The notes beneath the pieces are model-generated. The model worked only from the letters and a program-made list of their open reading frames with translations, did not search any database and was not told the DNA's origin. DNA of 64,000 bases, taken from NCBI GenBank assembly GCA_027475525.1, contig JAMWFC010000046.1:124001-188000 (forward strand). Direction: 5' to 3'. The stretch comes from Macrolepiota albuminosa (taxonomy: Eukaryota > Basidiomycota > Agaricomycetes > Agaricales > Agaricaceae). This document shows positions 23,376 to 35,690 of this stretch, piece by piece (positions within the stretch are counted from its first letter, which is position 1; each line of letters opens with the position of its first letter). Position numbers and translations under genes: made by a program.

Positions 23376-23648
23376 TTTTTTGTTCTCTCTCTTTTTCTTG
23401 TCATTTGTTTGTCTTGTCCTGGCTGCTACTGTAGAGTATGTAAAGTAGAAAAATGTATATACTTGGTTTCCCGGGGTAAAGGGTGGTGTAAGGGGCGAAA
23501 GAAGACTGAAAAACAGAAAGCACCTTGCCCAGGTTCTGGGACACCACTATGAAATGATACTAAAAGAGAGTAAGATCTAGAAAGGGAAAGCAGAAAGTAT
23601 ACATGGGAGTTGAATCCCTACTGAGCCCAGAGGCGGGGGTTACGCCCA

Positions 23649-26600
23649 CTACTGCCGTCTGTGAGTCCTGCGCCCGGGAGGGTTGTTTCCCGAGTGCCGT
23701 TGTTGGAAGTCCTGGAGTTTGTCGAGGGCACCTTTGAGGTTTTGGCGTGGTTCCCAAGTGTCGTCTTCCGGGCCGTATCCCTTCCACTGTACGAGGAAGT
23801 GGGGTCATCCACAAATGTCTCGGGAGTCAAGGATGTCTTCAAGATCGTAGTGGTACTTGTCCTCGACCTCGACCGGGGGAGGGGGCTCGGGGCATCACTC
23901 GGGGAAGGGATCCGGGGGGTGTTGTTCCAGGAGGCGGACGTGGAATACCGGGTGCAGACCTTTTAGTCCCGGGGGAAGCTCGATCTTGTAGGTGTGGGAT
24001 GTGACCTTCTTCAGTATTTTGAACGGGCCGAGGCGTTTGTGATTGAGTTTTGGGGAGGGCTGGCAGGTGCGGAGGTGTTGTCGATCTAACCATACCTTTG
24101 TCCTGGGGGTCCAATCAGGGGTGTCTTCCCGTTTCCGGTCAGCGTATCTCACGTAGGCCCGGTTCGTGGTGTCAATCTCTTCCCGGAGAAACTCGTGAAG
24201 GGATTGGAGATCCCAGGCGACCTCGTGGGCGGCATGCAACGGGATGTCCCGGAGCGAGAGTGTCAGTTGAGGGTGGTATCCCTTGTTGGCAAAGAAGGGG
24301 GATACCCCGGTGGCAGAGTGCGGCGTGTTGTTGTAGGTGAACTTGGCCAGGGGGAGCTCGCCACGCCAGTCGTCCTGCAAGTAGTTGACGTATAGTTGTT
24401 GTCCAGGAGTCCATGTTTGGCAAAGACGTGCTCAAGGAACAGCCGGGCAAAGTCCGGAGCGGTGTACGTGGTGTGGCAGGGTAGGAAGATGCCCTGTTTG
24501 GTTAGCCTGCACACAACAACGAGAATGGCATCGAACCCTTCAGATTCCGGGAGTTCGACGATGTGGTCCAGGGATATGGAGGACCAGGGGCATCGTCCGA
24601 CTGGCAGGGGTTTCAGGAGTCCGTAGGGTCGGTGTCGGGGGACCTTGGCCCGGAGGCAGGGCTCACATGATCGAATGTAGCAGGTCACGTCCTTCTTCAA
24701 CCCTGGCCAAAAGTAAGTCCGGGAAATCAGCTGGAGAGTCTTACATATTCCAGGGTGTCCCCGGAGCTTGTGATCGTGATGTTGACGGAGGATGTCGTAG
24801 CGGAGTTGGGCGTGATCCAGGACGTAGATGCGGCCGTCCTGGAGGAGGAGTTTTTCGTCGGGGGACAAGGAGAAGGTGGGGTCCTGGTCGGTTCCATTGG
24901 GAGGGTTGTGGGGGTCGTGGTCGGTGAAGTACTTGTCTCGGGGGGCGCGGCGGATCTGGCTCAGGGTCCCTTCATTGTTTAAGATCAGTACGGCATTCAA
25001 ATGTTCGGGAGGGATCACCACGCAATGATTGGACGCATTGCGTTCCGCCTCGAATGACTTCTTGGGATAGATGTCCGGACGACGGGTGAGGGCATCGGGT
25101 TTAGCTCCGAGTTGTCCTGGGCGGTACTGGATCGTGAAGTCGTATTCCAAGAGGACCTCGGACCATTGGGCCTGCTGTCGACTAAGCTGCTTGGTCGTGG
25201 TGAAGTACTGCAGGTTGTTGTGATCCAAGTAGACCTGAATCCGGTGCTGGGCTCCCTCGAGGTAGGCTCGCCATTGCTTGAAGGCTTTGACGATGGTGAG
25301 GAGCTCCTTGTCGTAGATGTTGTAGTTGAGCTCGGCATCAATCATGGACCGGGTGTAGAAGGCAACTGGCCAGGGCTCTCCTCTGTCAGGTTCCATCTGC
25401 GAGAGGATCCCGGCGATGGCGTAGTCAGAGGCGTCGCATTCCAGGATAATTGGGAGGGTCAGGTCGTAGTGCCAGAGTACGGGGGCAGTCGTGAAAGCCT
25501 CCTTGAGCAGGTTAAAGACACTCTGACACTTACTGTCCCACTTCCAGGCGACGTCCTTGCGCATGAGCCGGTTGAGGGGTTTCGTGATACCGGAGTAGTT
25601 ATCTATGAACCTCCGGTAGAAGTTAGCGAAACCCAAGAAAGATTGTACTTCCTTGACGTTCCGGGGCTGTGGCCAGTTGACGATGGCCTCGACCTTGTGG
25701 GGGTCCATGCGAACGCCGTTTGGGGATACGATGACGCCAAGATACTCAACCTCTTCCGTATGGAATGAACACTTCTCGGGCTTGGCGTGGAGGTTGTGCT
25801 CCTGGAGGCGTTTGAGGACTTGCCGGACATGCTTCTGGTGGTCCTCCGGTGAGTCAGAATAAATGAGGATGTCGTCCAGGTAGACAATCACGAAGACGTC
25901 GCTCATGTCGTGGAAGATGTTGTTCATGAAGTGTTGGAACGTGGTGGGGGAGTTAGTCATTCTGAAAGGCATTACAAGGTACTCAAACAGATCATACTGC
26001 ATGCGGAACGCGGTTTTCCACTCGTGTCCTGGGGCGATGCGGACGTTGTTGTAACCAGAGCGGAGGTCGATTTTTGTGTAGACCTTGGCACTGCGGAGTC
26101 GATCGACCAGATTGCCATGGCGGAGGCGAAGGGTCGGATGAATCCCTTACCAAGCATTTCGTCGAGGTAGTCCTTGAGAGCCGGGAGTTCGACCTCCGAC
26201 ATGTTGTATACCTTGCCAAAAGGGGGGGTGGCTCCTTCCTCGAGGTCAATGGTGTGATCATAGGGGCGGTGAGGGGGATCTCCTTGGCGTCTCCTTCGGA
26301 GAATACGTCAGCAAACTCGTGATACTCCAGGGGAACTACTTCTCGGAGGATTTGCTCCTCGGTTTTCTTTTCCGGGGGAATAGCGTCCCCTCGTAGGTGT
26401 TCTTCCGGGAGAGAAGGCAAGGTGTGCAGCTGAAACATGGGAGTTCCATCCCTCATGAGGTGGGCGAAGGGGGCGGCCCCAATGATCCTAATTGTCGAGG
26501 GCGCTTGAGTCAATCGGGGTCGTGGGTACATCAGCTGGAGCGGGTGTGACGCGTGTCTGAGACCGGCCAGGGTAGTTCGGCCCTTTGTACTTGTTCCGAG

Positions 26601-27762
26601 GAATGTTTGGGGGCCGATCAGGGGCCTTGCAGGCTCGGACGGGCGTGGGGGGCGCGGCGGTCGTCCTGGGGGTGTCGGGCGTTGGGTCACTTCCTAGGGC
26701 CCGGAGGTGCACGGCAGTCAAGGGGTGGTCTTCGGGTCCTGGGAAGGTCATGGTGAGTGTCCTCCAATCGATGTCGGGGTTCATGTCACGCAGCCAGGGT
26801 AGTCCCAGCACCATCGGGATTGATTCGTGAAGTTGCGTGACCAGGAAGTCGGAGGTGAACTCGTAGTTGTTGTCCAGGGTCATGCATCCCAAGTGAGACC
26901 TCTGGATGGGGCCGGAGGAGGAGGAGGTGCCGTCGAGGCGTTGCAGGCGGAGGGGCTGGTCGAGGGAGTCGTGGGGGAGGTCGAGAGCGTCGCTGATGAA
27001 AACTCCGGTGGCTCTGCTGTCAATGAGGGCCAGTACTGGTCCTGGGGCGCTGTTCAGCCTAGCAATGATGACGAAGGATCGGGACAAATGGGACTGGAGC
27101 CCAGGGGGTGGCAGGGGTCCATTCTTTGGGGTAAGATTGGGAGAGTGGGGGATGTTGAAGGGGAGTTGCTGGTCGTCGGGCGTCGGGTCCTGGGTCAGGC
27201 AAAGGGTAAGATGTCGCCAATCAATGCGGGGGTTGGTGTCTTGGAGCCACGGGAGCCCTAGGACCAGGGGTGTGGAAGGGTGGAGTTTGGTTATCAACAT
27301 CTGGAGGGTGTGAGTCTGTCCGTTGGCAAAAGTAACGGGCATACGTACAAAATGAATGATGTCCCCCACCGTAGAGGCGTCTCCATGGAAGAGGCAGAGC
27401 CGTACTGGGACTGGGAGTCGCTGAGCGGGTTCTGGGGCGAAGGTAGACCATGCTTTGTTGATGAAGTTGTCGGTGGTGCCACTGTCAACAAGGGTGTTGA
27501 GGGGGGTTCTGGAGGGGGTGAGGTGGGTTTTGAGGAAGAGGGAGTGTGAAGAGTGGGAGGGTAGGTAAGCCGTGAGGGTGTCCTGTATGAGTGTCATAGA
27601 GCAAAGATGTGAGACCAGGGCGGAGAAGACGTCGGGGTTGATTCCACCATTTAGGGCGTCTTCCGGGTCTAAATTGCTGGGTTGTTTTCCGAATACTCGT
27701 AGGTGGCGTCCTCCTCTTTGAAGGTCCAGGTGGCACGTCCCATGACCTGTCGCTTGGGGCAC
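23649..27762 (-). pseudogene. pol of element A: two protease domains, RT, RNase H, integrase, chromodomain
   Basis: An open frame (27762-26488) encodes two retropepsin-like domains in series. The first has LVDSGTTDNFI and LVLGLPWLQDTNPRIDW. The second has LIDSRATGVFI and [17 protein letters not shown]. In the second active site Gly is replaced by Arg. RT follows with an internal loss of about 110 bp: FIRPFASAM jumps to the IDLRS-side sequence. The main frame (26002-24263) keeps YLDDILIY, RNase H motifs and the integrase HHCC zinc finger. A deletion between HGLLD and the VNYLQDDW region removes the second catalytic Asp and the Glu and shifts frame. The C-terminal chromodomain ([18 protein letters not shown]) ends at the TAG complement 23649-23651. 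The enzyme set is dead in this copy. Confidence 0.85.
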
Positions 27763-29553
27763 TCGGAGATGAAATAGTCTTTCTCACCACAGAGTATGCA
27801 GACACCCTCCCTTCTCTGTCAGGACTTTGATCCAGGGTCGTCCCTTCTTTTGAAGCCGGTTGGCCCGGAGGGCCTCCTCGTCCCGTTCGTCGTCAAAGTC
27901 AAAGCCTTTGGGGTCTTCTGGGGGTTCCTTCTGCATGACAAGGGCCTTGTATCCGTTGTAGGAGGGTTGTTTTGGGGCAAGTCGGAGGACGTCCTTGATG
28001 CGTTGCGGCAGGGCGTGGAGGAAAAGCACTGAGGGCGGGACCCCACCCGCCTGGAGGGCCTCCTCCGGGTGGCTCACCTGGAGGTCCGCGCCTGGGAGGT
28101 CTGTTGTCCCAGGGGGATTTGTTCCTGCCAGGGGGAGGCCCAGGTCTCCACGCAGGGACTGCCAGAGGCGGGGGGCCTGGGGGTCGTCCTCGAGGTTCGG
28201 CTGGAGGTGGCGGAGGCGGTCAGGGAGGGTTTGGTGGTGCCGGGTCGATCTGGGGGGGGCCGGGTGCGGGGTTGGGTGCCAGGTTGCGTGGGGGACGTTC
28301 AACCCGGGAAGGTCACGCTTGTATCGGAGGCCGTGGGGGGTTCCGCAGGTCAAAGTGGGGTGGGGGGTTGCGGTGGAAGTTGCGTTCCAGAGGGGCCGGG
28401 GCTGACGTAGGGGGCGGTACCAGGATGGGCACGGGTGCGGGGCGTAGTTCGTTGTTGCCACGTGTGAGCTCGTCGATGTAGCACAGCGTGTCGTCCATGC
28501 TAGGGGTGTCCGCATGGGGTCTACCGGGGTTCGCTGGGGCTGGGAGTCGGACATTGTCCGTTTGCGGAAGGGGTTCCAGGGGTCTCTGGGGCTGTCCCCA
28601 GGTCTTGAAGGTACTGGGAACGGAGTTAGCCCTGCGGCAAGTTGACAAGCCTACCGTGCGGGCAGCGGGTTGATCAAAGAGGCCTCCAGTCGGATTGAGG
28701 GACCGCAATATGGCTGAGGTGTTTTGTCGCTCTTCCCGTTGTCGTTGTTCCAGAGAGGGGTCCGCAGGGGCTGTCGGAGCTGCTGGGGCCGGCTCCGGGG
28801 GTTCCCGTCAAATGTGAATCAAGCAACCTGGGTCTGTGGGGCCGTTGAGGAGTCGAGGCCAGGGGGACGCATGGACTTCGTCGAGCAGCTGCTGCAATTC
28901 TTCTCAGAGGATTGTATTGCGCCTATACTTTACCATAGTTTGCTCCGGGAGTTCTCCTCACATGAGGCGATCCCCGAATTTGACCAAGCAATGAGCCCAT
29001 TCCTTCGGAGTGCCTTCGAAGTCATCATGCCCGAATTCCGTGAGCAGCGCCCTTGTCCGTTGAGCGAAGTCCTCCGGCGTAATCCTGAGTGACCGGAGTA
29101 CTTTGTCCCGTTGCCGTTCATACTCCTCGAGGTGTTGTTGTCCCATTGGCGAGGGAGGGGTTCGAGCGGGTGGAGCAGCGGCCGGGTAGTGACGAGGGGG
29201 GTAGTCAAGGTAGGGGGGTCCTTGGGGTTCTCAGGGTTGAGGAACGGGGCGCTGGTAGCCGTAGTAGTGGGTGGGTGCAAAGGGGCCCTCACTGGGGGGG
29301 ATCGGGCGAGGTCCACTGGGTACTGGTGAGATCTCCGGCAGGCCCCCGGGGATGCTCCGGTACGAGGGGACCTCCATGGGTCATGCCATGGCTAAGTTGG
29401 GCGGAGGGGCCCACGGTGGAGGTACGGAGGTTCGTACGGGAGGGGTAGATAGATGGGGTGGGGGGTCTGTGCGGAGTAATGCTCGGGTACCGGGCATTCG
29501 TAGGGGTTGGTCTGGTAGCCCGTGGGGTAGTAGGTATGAGTATACGTAGCCAT
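27669..29553 (-). pseudogene. gag of element A, degenerate
   Basis: The start (MATYTH-like) is at 29553, 33 nt inside the 5' LTR edge. Compared with element B, a central block containing most of the capsid-like core is deleted. The nucleocapsid knuckle reads CILCGEKDYFISECP, with Tyr in place of the zinc-binding His. Frameshifts separate the segments. The Pro-rich N-terminal region and the HLEEYERQRD to EEWAHC block are clearly shared with B. At the site where B has an in-frame TGA, this copy has CAA. Confidence 0.8.
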
Positions 29554-29586
29554 CAAGAACGGTGTAAGGAGGGAGTCTTGATATTA

Positions 29587-30337
29587 TGTCAGGTTCCGCT
29601 GAGTCGGGGGCTTTCCGGGAAAGCAATCGCCCTTACAATGCGGACTTGACCCACGGATACTCGGGTGTCTGGAACTCCGGGGCTAGGACTCCGGAGTTCA
29701 AGACGTGGACAGGGGAATCCCGGGACAGGGGACTTAGTCTGGGGGTTTTGGGTGGTGGGTAACTGGGGAGTTCGGGTGGGGGTCGAGTCATGAACCGGAG
29801 GTTCTAAGACGAGACCAAGTTAGTAAGTTAAAGTCGTGAAGTGCGTACCAGTCTTAGAGCACGTGATTATCCAAGCGTGCCAGTCAAGCGTGCCAGTCAA
29901 TGCATACCAGTCGAATAGAGGGCACGCAACAATCCAAGTAATGCAATGTAACAGTGTATGTAATATCAAGACTAGCGAATATAACAGGGAACTATGCTAT
30001 AAGTACTACGGGACCGGGTCTCAGGGTTCCGGGATGTCTGGGATGGGTTCCGGGGGTCATTGAGTAGCGGCAGGGGCTGCATACCAGGATCGCGCATGTG
30101 AGGCACGCGATCAATTGGCATGGATGGAGCCGTGATGCGTGATGCATGATGGCTGGGAACGAGTCGCGTGATCCGATCGTTGATCGGGGCTGGTGGCAGC
30201 TGATGGCGGTCCTTGATGCACGTGATGGCAGTGTTGGCGGTCGTGATGGCGGGCGTGTCCTGTGGGGTCGAAGGGAGGGTCCCGGATGGTGTTCCAGGGA
30301 TGTCCCGGGGTGGGCCCGGAGGGGAAGGGTCGTGACA
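29587..30337 (-). repeat. 5' LTR of element A (LTR1)
   Basis: 751 bp. It contains taatatcaagact (29961-29973 in plus reading), the reverse complement of the sequence just inside the element (29574-29586). See the self-priming site entry for element B. Confidence 0.93.
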
Positions 30338-30860
30338 GATATGTACATACTGATGACAATATGATTGTCTTTCATGAACTAGTTCCTAACCATGGAAGCA
30401 GGTAAGTTTGCTTTTATTGATCAATTAATTGAAAAATAAAGCAGTCTTTATAGGCAGACGTACAAGCAGATTGCTTATCCTGGAGTTTTTCACATCGGGC
30501 AACTTGTTGAAGCAAGTATCAGTTTTCGCACCATTAAAATTGGGCGAAAGAATGCACCATTAATTCATCTAGATAAGTTACTTCTTGTCGCTAAACATGG
30601 AACTACGGTGAGACCCCATCGAGTAGAGTTTAAGTGCTATAAACTAAAACTTTTACTATCAGCTATTGGAAAATGAGCTAGCTAATCAGTCTCACAATCT
30701 TGAATCTGCAGTATCTCAAGGAGTTCGGAAGCGTCATATTGATATTGATGAAGATTTTCCACTTTGACCTACAAAGCGTCCAAAATTGACTAGTGAGGCA
30801 GATTTCGATGAGGATGAAGACTTTCAAAAGGTGGCGCAGTACCAAGATGAATTGAATTAG

Positions 30861-32554
30861 TATGCTACTATAAGTTGCTTTTTAAAGTACATGCTGAGAA
30901 CTCTATATATTCTTCAAATTGCGGTCTGAATGAAGTGTATGTAATTGTTGAATGCAATTGAATATATTCACTTTGAATGAAATAAAAGAAAAACACAGTT
31001 ACATGCAAAAACAGGATTGAAAACTTCGCACAGAAGACCCTCACAACATTGTCTAATCTTTCAAATGAGAAAAAAATCAAGTATTATAATTTTAGGAGTA
31101 AGACTTGTTTCTTCTCACTCAGCTGTTTGCCCATATACAAAGTCTTACATTCCATTTGACAATCTTCAAACACATTGCAACGATTTATCGTCGAAAAAGC
31201 TGAGATCCATTACTTTGGCTACTCTTATCCACATAGGATGCTTGTGCCCAAGAGCTTGGAAATATTGAGCTAAACATAAAATTATTCATTGATATGTTGG
31301 GTCATGGTTCCGAGATATAGCATAGATAGATTGTAGATCGAGGTTATTCCTTGCATGTCAGAAAATGTCTTCAATTTTTGAAGCCACGTGTTTAAATATT
31401 TAAGCTTAAGCTTTTTAAGCTTTAACTAAGATATGTGCTATGTTATCGCTTATTAGGAATAGGAATATATCAATTAACTTATCTTTTAGTAAGTATATTC
31501 ATTATTCAACGAGAAGAACTAGTAAAACATACCAAGTTCTGACAAAGATCATGATATTTTGTCATCCTTATCAGAGCTGCCAGTCATGTCTACTCGTCAT
31601 AGTTTCAGAATAGAACGTAAATTCACAACCACTGCACTGCCATATGCACACTGTACATGCATTCTTTAACAAATTACCTAACAAAAGATGAATTTTTGAA
31701 ATCAATTTGACTCATTTACACTAGCAGCAAAGTATGACGCTTTCTTAACACTAGAGATCTTTATTTAATAATATTAATGAGAGTGCTGTGCCAACAGCAA
31801 AATAAACATGGTTGAGTACTCATTCTCAACACAATTTTTGGATTCGAACCAAAAGTCATTATCTAATTCAATATTACCTGCACAGCCCATCTCAAGATTG
31901 ACCAGGTGGTACATCTCAGATCACACACTCAGACTATTAGTATGTCCAATTACCTCTTCTGCGATGACTATTTTTTGATGATGTGCCTCCAACAAACAAC
32001 CACCAACTTGAATCCACAAATGCCTTCAACAAATCACGCAACAAAGACTCATCAATCCACTTTGTAAATCCAACGCCCTTCCATCCACCAACGTCTTTTG
32101 CAGTACCACCTCTTTGAATAAACACACCAAGTGCTAAGCGCTTATTTCTCAACCTTTTCGAATTCAGACCAAAAAGTCATTGTCCGATCCGTCCGATTCT
32201 CAACATTACCTGCACAGCCCAACTCAAAGCTGACAAAGTGACATAACCTTCTCAAATTATTCAGTACATCCATTACCTCTTCTATCTATATTCTAACTCA
32301 AGGCTAATCAAGTGATGTAAACTTCTCAGACTATTCAGTATGTCCATTACCTTCTTCTAACTCAGGACTGAACATATGGCATGAACTTCTCAGACTATTA
32401 AGTACGTCCATTACCTTTTCTGCAATTGCTATTTTTATAAATAAAGTTGAAAAATACCCCTTAGTATACTAGTAACCTAATTCAATTGACATTATCACCA
32501 TTGATCTCATGATTTCTGTAGAAGTCTTTTGCAACCATACAATATACCGGTACA
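30861..32554. other. AT-rich intergenic sequence with a degenerate repeat block
   Basis: Around 31870-32430 a unit built from attacctgcacagcccaNctcaa, cttctcagactattcagta and tccattacctNttct recurs four times at about 31880, 32208, 32290 and 32355. The rest (30861-31870) shows no gene that I can support. Confidence 0.5.
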
Positions 32555-33121
32555 ATGTACAAACATATCTCAATCACCGACATGAGGCAACCACTATTAA
32601 AACACATCTCAACATTCCATTTGCAACTCACATCTCCTCTCATAAATACAAATCAGAACCAACAATCTTCTACACCAGCCAACTCCTCATCTTCAATCGA
32701 CGGAGATACAAAGATGGAGCTAAAGTCCATGACAGAAAAGTATCATGCCGCTATGAAAAATAACAAAAGATGTATGTGACAATCTTCTTTTGGATACGAC
32801 CTTGATTGATTATTTACACAGTGTACAGCCTTCTAGCTCATGCAGAAAAAGCCATCAATAATGCAGGCAAGCACCATTCTCAATATTAAATTTTCTACCA
32901 ACATACTGACATTACAGCCTTACTTATCAGATGCAGCCATCAACGAAGTGAAAATGAAGAATGAACAGTTGACGACTCTAGTACAAAATATAGGTAAGTA
33001 ATATCACATTTAAACTAAGTAATAATAGCTAATGCCAATTGCACTAGAGTCCCACCACCAAGAGTTAATAAATGTCAACAAATATCTGATGGACGCATAC
33101 TTGTCAGAAAGTGACGATTGA
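32555..33121 (+). CDS. Small coiled-coil protein, unknown function
   Basis: Four exons join in frame: 32555-32771, 32822-32866, 32931-32993 and 33048-33121, giving 132 residues. Intron 1 is gtatgt...cag (50 nt). Intron 2 uses a GC donor (gcaagc...cag, 64 nt). Intron 3 is gtaagt...tag (54 nt). The middle of the protein is helical with heptad-like spacing (MELKSMTEKYHAAMK, INEVKMKNEQLTTLVQNI) and the C-terminus is acidic (SESDD). The upstream exon is less certain, so the true start could be the internal Met of MELKSM. No decay is visible. No domain was recognised. A coiled-coil scaffold or subunit role is possible but unproven. It is followed at 33.29 kb by a solo LTR2. Confidence 0.5.
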
Positions 33122-33286
33122 GATGACGATGACGGCACTACTATACTGACATACACAAGAACCATCATGTTTGTTCTATGCATATACAGTTATACCCGGT
33201 ATATGTAGTCTAAACTGTACGTACAAAACAAAATTTCATCCACACTGTATATAAATAAACAGAGCCAAAAAAAAATATACCTATGA

Positions 33287-33760
33287 TATAAGGGCAACCT
33301 CTAGAGGCTGTGGCTCAGTCACACAGCTGGCAGAGGGAGATCCAAAGTGTATTAGAATATATACTGACAATATCAAGGTAGCTACTCACCTGGCAGAGGG
33401 AGATCCAAAGAGAACAAGTCTAGGGATTCCCTATGCCAGGTTGGACGCTTCTGGGGCCTCTGAAGCGTGGGAAACAACTGTACAGTACAACAAAACCTTA
33501 AAAACTCAAAAATTGCCTATACAAACACTTGTACAAATAAGGGGCAAACTCTGGCAAACTCTGGCTTATATAAGCGGTCTGGAAGCGGTGCTGAGTGGGC
33601 CCACACTTGTCTGAATGGTGGCTAAAGAACCAGAGCATCTCAAGGGCTAAGAGTAGTGCTAACAGATAGTGTTATAATGTCAGAAGAAATAAGAGAATGG
33701 ATGGAAGGAGAGTGAAGAGATAAGGAGTGAGAAAAGGAAGAAATGACGAGTCCCCTGACA
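33287..33760 (-). mobile_element. Solo LTR2, older copy
   Basis: 474 bp, aligned along its length with LTR2 at 8847-9364 but with many differences and a TA instead of TG at one end. The flanks TATGA (33282-33286) and TATGG (33761-33765) differ at one base, compatible with a decayed 5-bp duplication. Confidence 0.8.
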
Positions 33761-33797
33761 TATGGTGCAGACTACACCACCAAACCAAACACTACTC

Positions 33798-33798
<1 letters not shown>

Positions 33799-33834
<36 letters not shown>
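33799..33834. repeat. Poly(A) run of 36
   Basis: An uninterrupted run of A about 40 bp past the solo LTR2. It might be a retroposed tail. No coding homology was seen just upstream. Confidence 0.85.
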
Positions 33835-33836
<2 letters not shown>

Positions 33837-35690
33837 ACAATGACAAGGTCTAACATGCCTATACAAACTAATTATAACAGAAGCCTGTACAGACTAATTA
33901 TGACGGAAGCCGCTCTTTCCATAATATGGACTCCGACGCAAAAGAGTGCTATGGTGTTCCCAAATCTTGATATGATAGCATTGAATTGTACATCTCAAAT
34001 GACTGGATTAGCATAGCAGACTGGAATACAACAGCAATTATCCTTATGACAAGAATATCTACAGTCGCTTACAAAAACACGCTGTGTATGCTTTACCAAG
34101 AAATGATCAAGTATTTTAATCCATGTGATAAAGGACTGGACAATCTATTGTCAATGATATGGCCCATCTGTTTATTCGTGATCTTCATGTGACGTGAATA
34201 TGACTCTGAGTGTGAGCATCAGAGTGAGGCTTTGACTTTAGTTTTGATGACAGGAACAAGAAAACAGGCACAGACATGAGCATCTTTCTCCACCTCTTTC
34301 AAGTCTTCTTCTCAGCGTCTATCCTGCTCGTTGTACCAGAAACAGAGACAGAGACAGAGGCACCTACAGCCAGAGCCGGAGAAACACGGGAAAACACACA
34401 CACAAGTGCGTCAGCCAAGGGTGAGGTCACAGACAGCAGCACAAGCCACTGTGTACTTAAATACGGGGTTGATGAGGGGTGAATGTTACTGACCTGGGGA
34501 TGGCTAGAACGCTCACAGGATGAAACAGGCAATATCTCTTGAACTCTAGGACATCATCATGTTCGTCATTGATGAAAACAGCACAGCTGATATACATGCC
34601 TCGTGCTCACATGTGTACAATCATAGCTACTGAGAATAAAGTCAACAAGAACCTTAGTGTTGTCCAGGAGTCTCGAGTATATATGATGATGAAAGACAAT
34701 ATAACCATGGGACTGTGATTGAATGATATGAAATATAGATCACACATATAAAGTTTGAACGTGTGATGTTGTCTTTTGACCAATCATTATGTAAGTGTTT
34801 GTTCCCATGAACAATTATATAAGTGTTCATCCATACAAACAATTACATAATGATTTTATTATTATTATTGTATATAATGATTATCATTATATGTAATACA
34901 TACGTCTCTTTCTTTCCTCCCTGTCTTTTCTTAAAATTTTCGATTTCAAACTATCTTACCACTAGCTTGCTCATAGGTCATGTTACTGCACAACTCTGGA
35001 AATGCCATATCCTCATCGCTTCTTCTGCTATAACAAACTGGTACCATCAGTCTATATTGTCGTGTACTCATTCAACGGACATCTACTTGGAGGCAAATAC
35101 TATCAATCACTGTGGTTCAACTTGGTACTTATTACTACTCGTTGCGAGCTAGAATGCTTTGATAGGTAAAATTCTGACAATTAGTACAATGTAAGTATGA
35201 CTTCAGCCTGTTCCATCTATGGATCTATGTGGCTTGAAACGAATCTTTTCTGCGAATGCGACTATGGAAAAACTGTTGTATTACTTGAACAACTATGCAA
35301 TGAAGCCTTATATATACCAACCTGCTACAACAACCAAGAAAATATCATCGTCAAGCACGTCGTTCCCAGCCACGTAACTCGACACCATATTTTCAACACA
35401 GCTTCAAAAATCGTTGTAAGTCTTCGTTTACTCTTCAAGTTTACTTCAAACTTATTTTATTACAAGTGCGCATATATTATTACAACACAAAACAATAACG
35501 ACACATCAATAGGTAGTATTACTTTCTTTTTGTAGGTAAGTTAACTTTCATTTTCACGATTACAATACGCTATATGTTTTTTTCAAACAGATTTTATTTT
35601 ATTTATTTATTTTATCATATAATAATATTATATATATTACATATATCGTACCACTTAATGTATGTATTCATATCATATCATTTATCATTA
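33835..35690. other. No recognised gene; contains a long imperfect hairpin
   Basis: Short ORFs of 60-112 codons are present, such as 35197-35535, but none shows a domain. At 34783-34854 atcattatgtaagtgtttgt pairs with acaaacaattacataatgat, and inside it catgaacaa pairs loosely with gtgttcat. From about 35590 the DNA becomes AT-rich and leads into the LINE. Confidence 0.5.

Larger units (their letters stand above)
20867..30337 (-). mobile_element. Chromovirus element A (Ty3/gypsy, LTR1), full length but defective
   Basis: 9,471 bp. The 5' LTR is at 30337-29587 and the 3' LTR at 21592-20867, both with TGTCAC...CTGACA ends. The flanking 5-mers AATAT (20862-20866) and GATAT (30338-30342) differ at one base, consistent with an old target duplication. 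Internal order on the minus strand: 13-nt self-complementary primer site, gag, two protease domains, RT, RNase H, integrase, chromodomain. A gene on the opposite strand and a G-rich polypurine tract against the 3' LTR (21593-21604) follow. Internal deletions remove part of gag, the front of RT and part of the integrase core. The two LTRs differ by scattered changes and a roughly 25-bp gap, so the insertion is not recent. Confidence 0.92.
20017..30860 (+). pseudogene. Unknown multi-exon gene split by chromovirus A
   Basis: The coding part left of the insertion includes IEETFEVKSVTGGFKCLVY, an intron (about 20504-20560), then LNYFVTIIAPNNCDYFDDD and PGTHAICPKTRICTPKG up to LLQTGKY at 20866. Reading resumes right of the element at 30343 with VHTDDNMIVFHELVP. 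Two introns follow (about 30402-30453 and 30609-30664), with exons encoding YKQIAYPGVFHIGQLVEASI and LDKLLLVAKHG. An in-frame TGA at 30765-30767 falls before PTKRPKL, a basic nuclear-signal-like motif, and the frame then stays open to 30860. The N-terminal exons (20017-20330) are uncertain. No domain was recognised. Its divergent neighbour is interrupted by the same LTR family. Confidence 0.5.
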
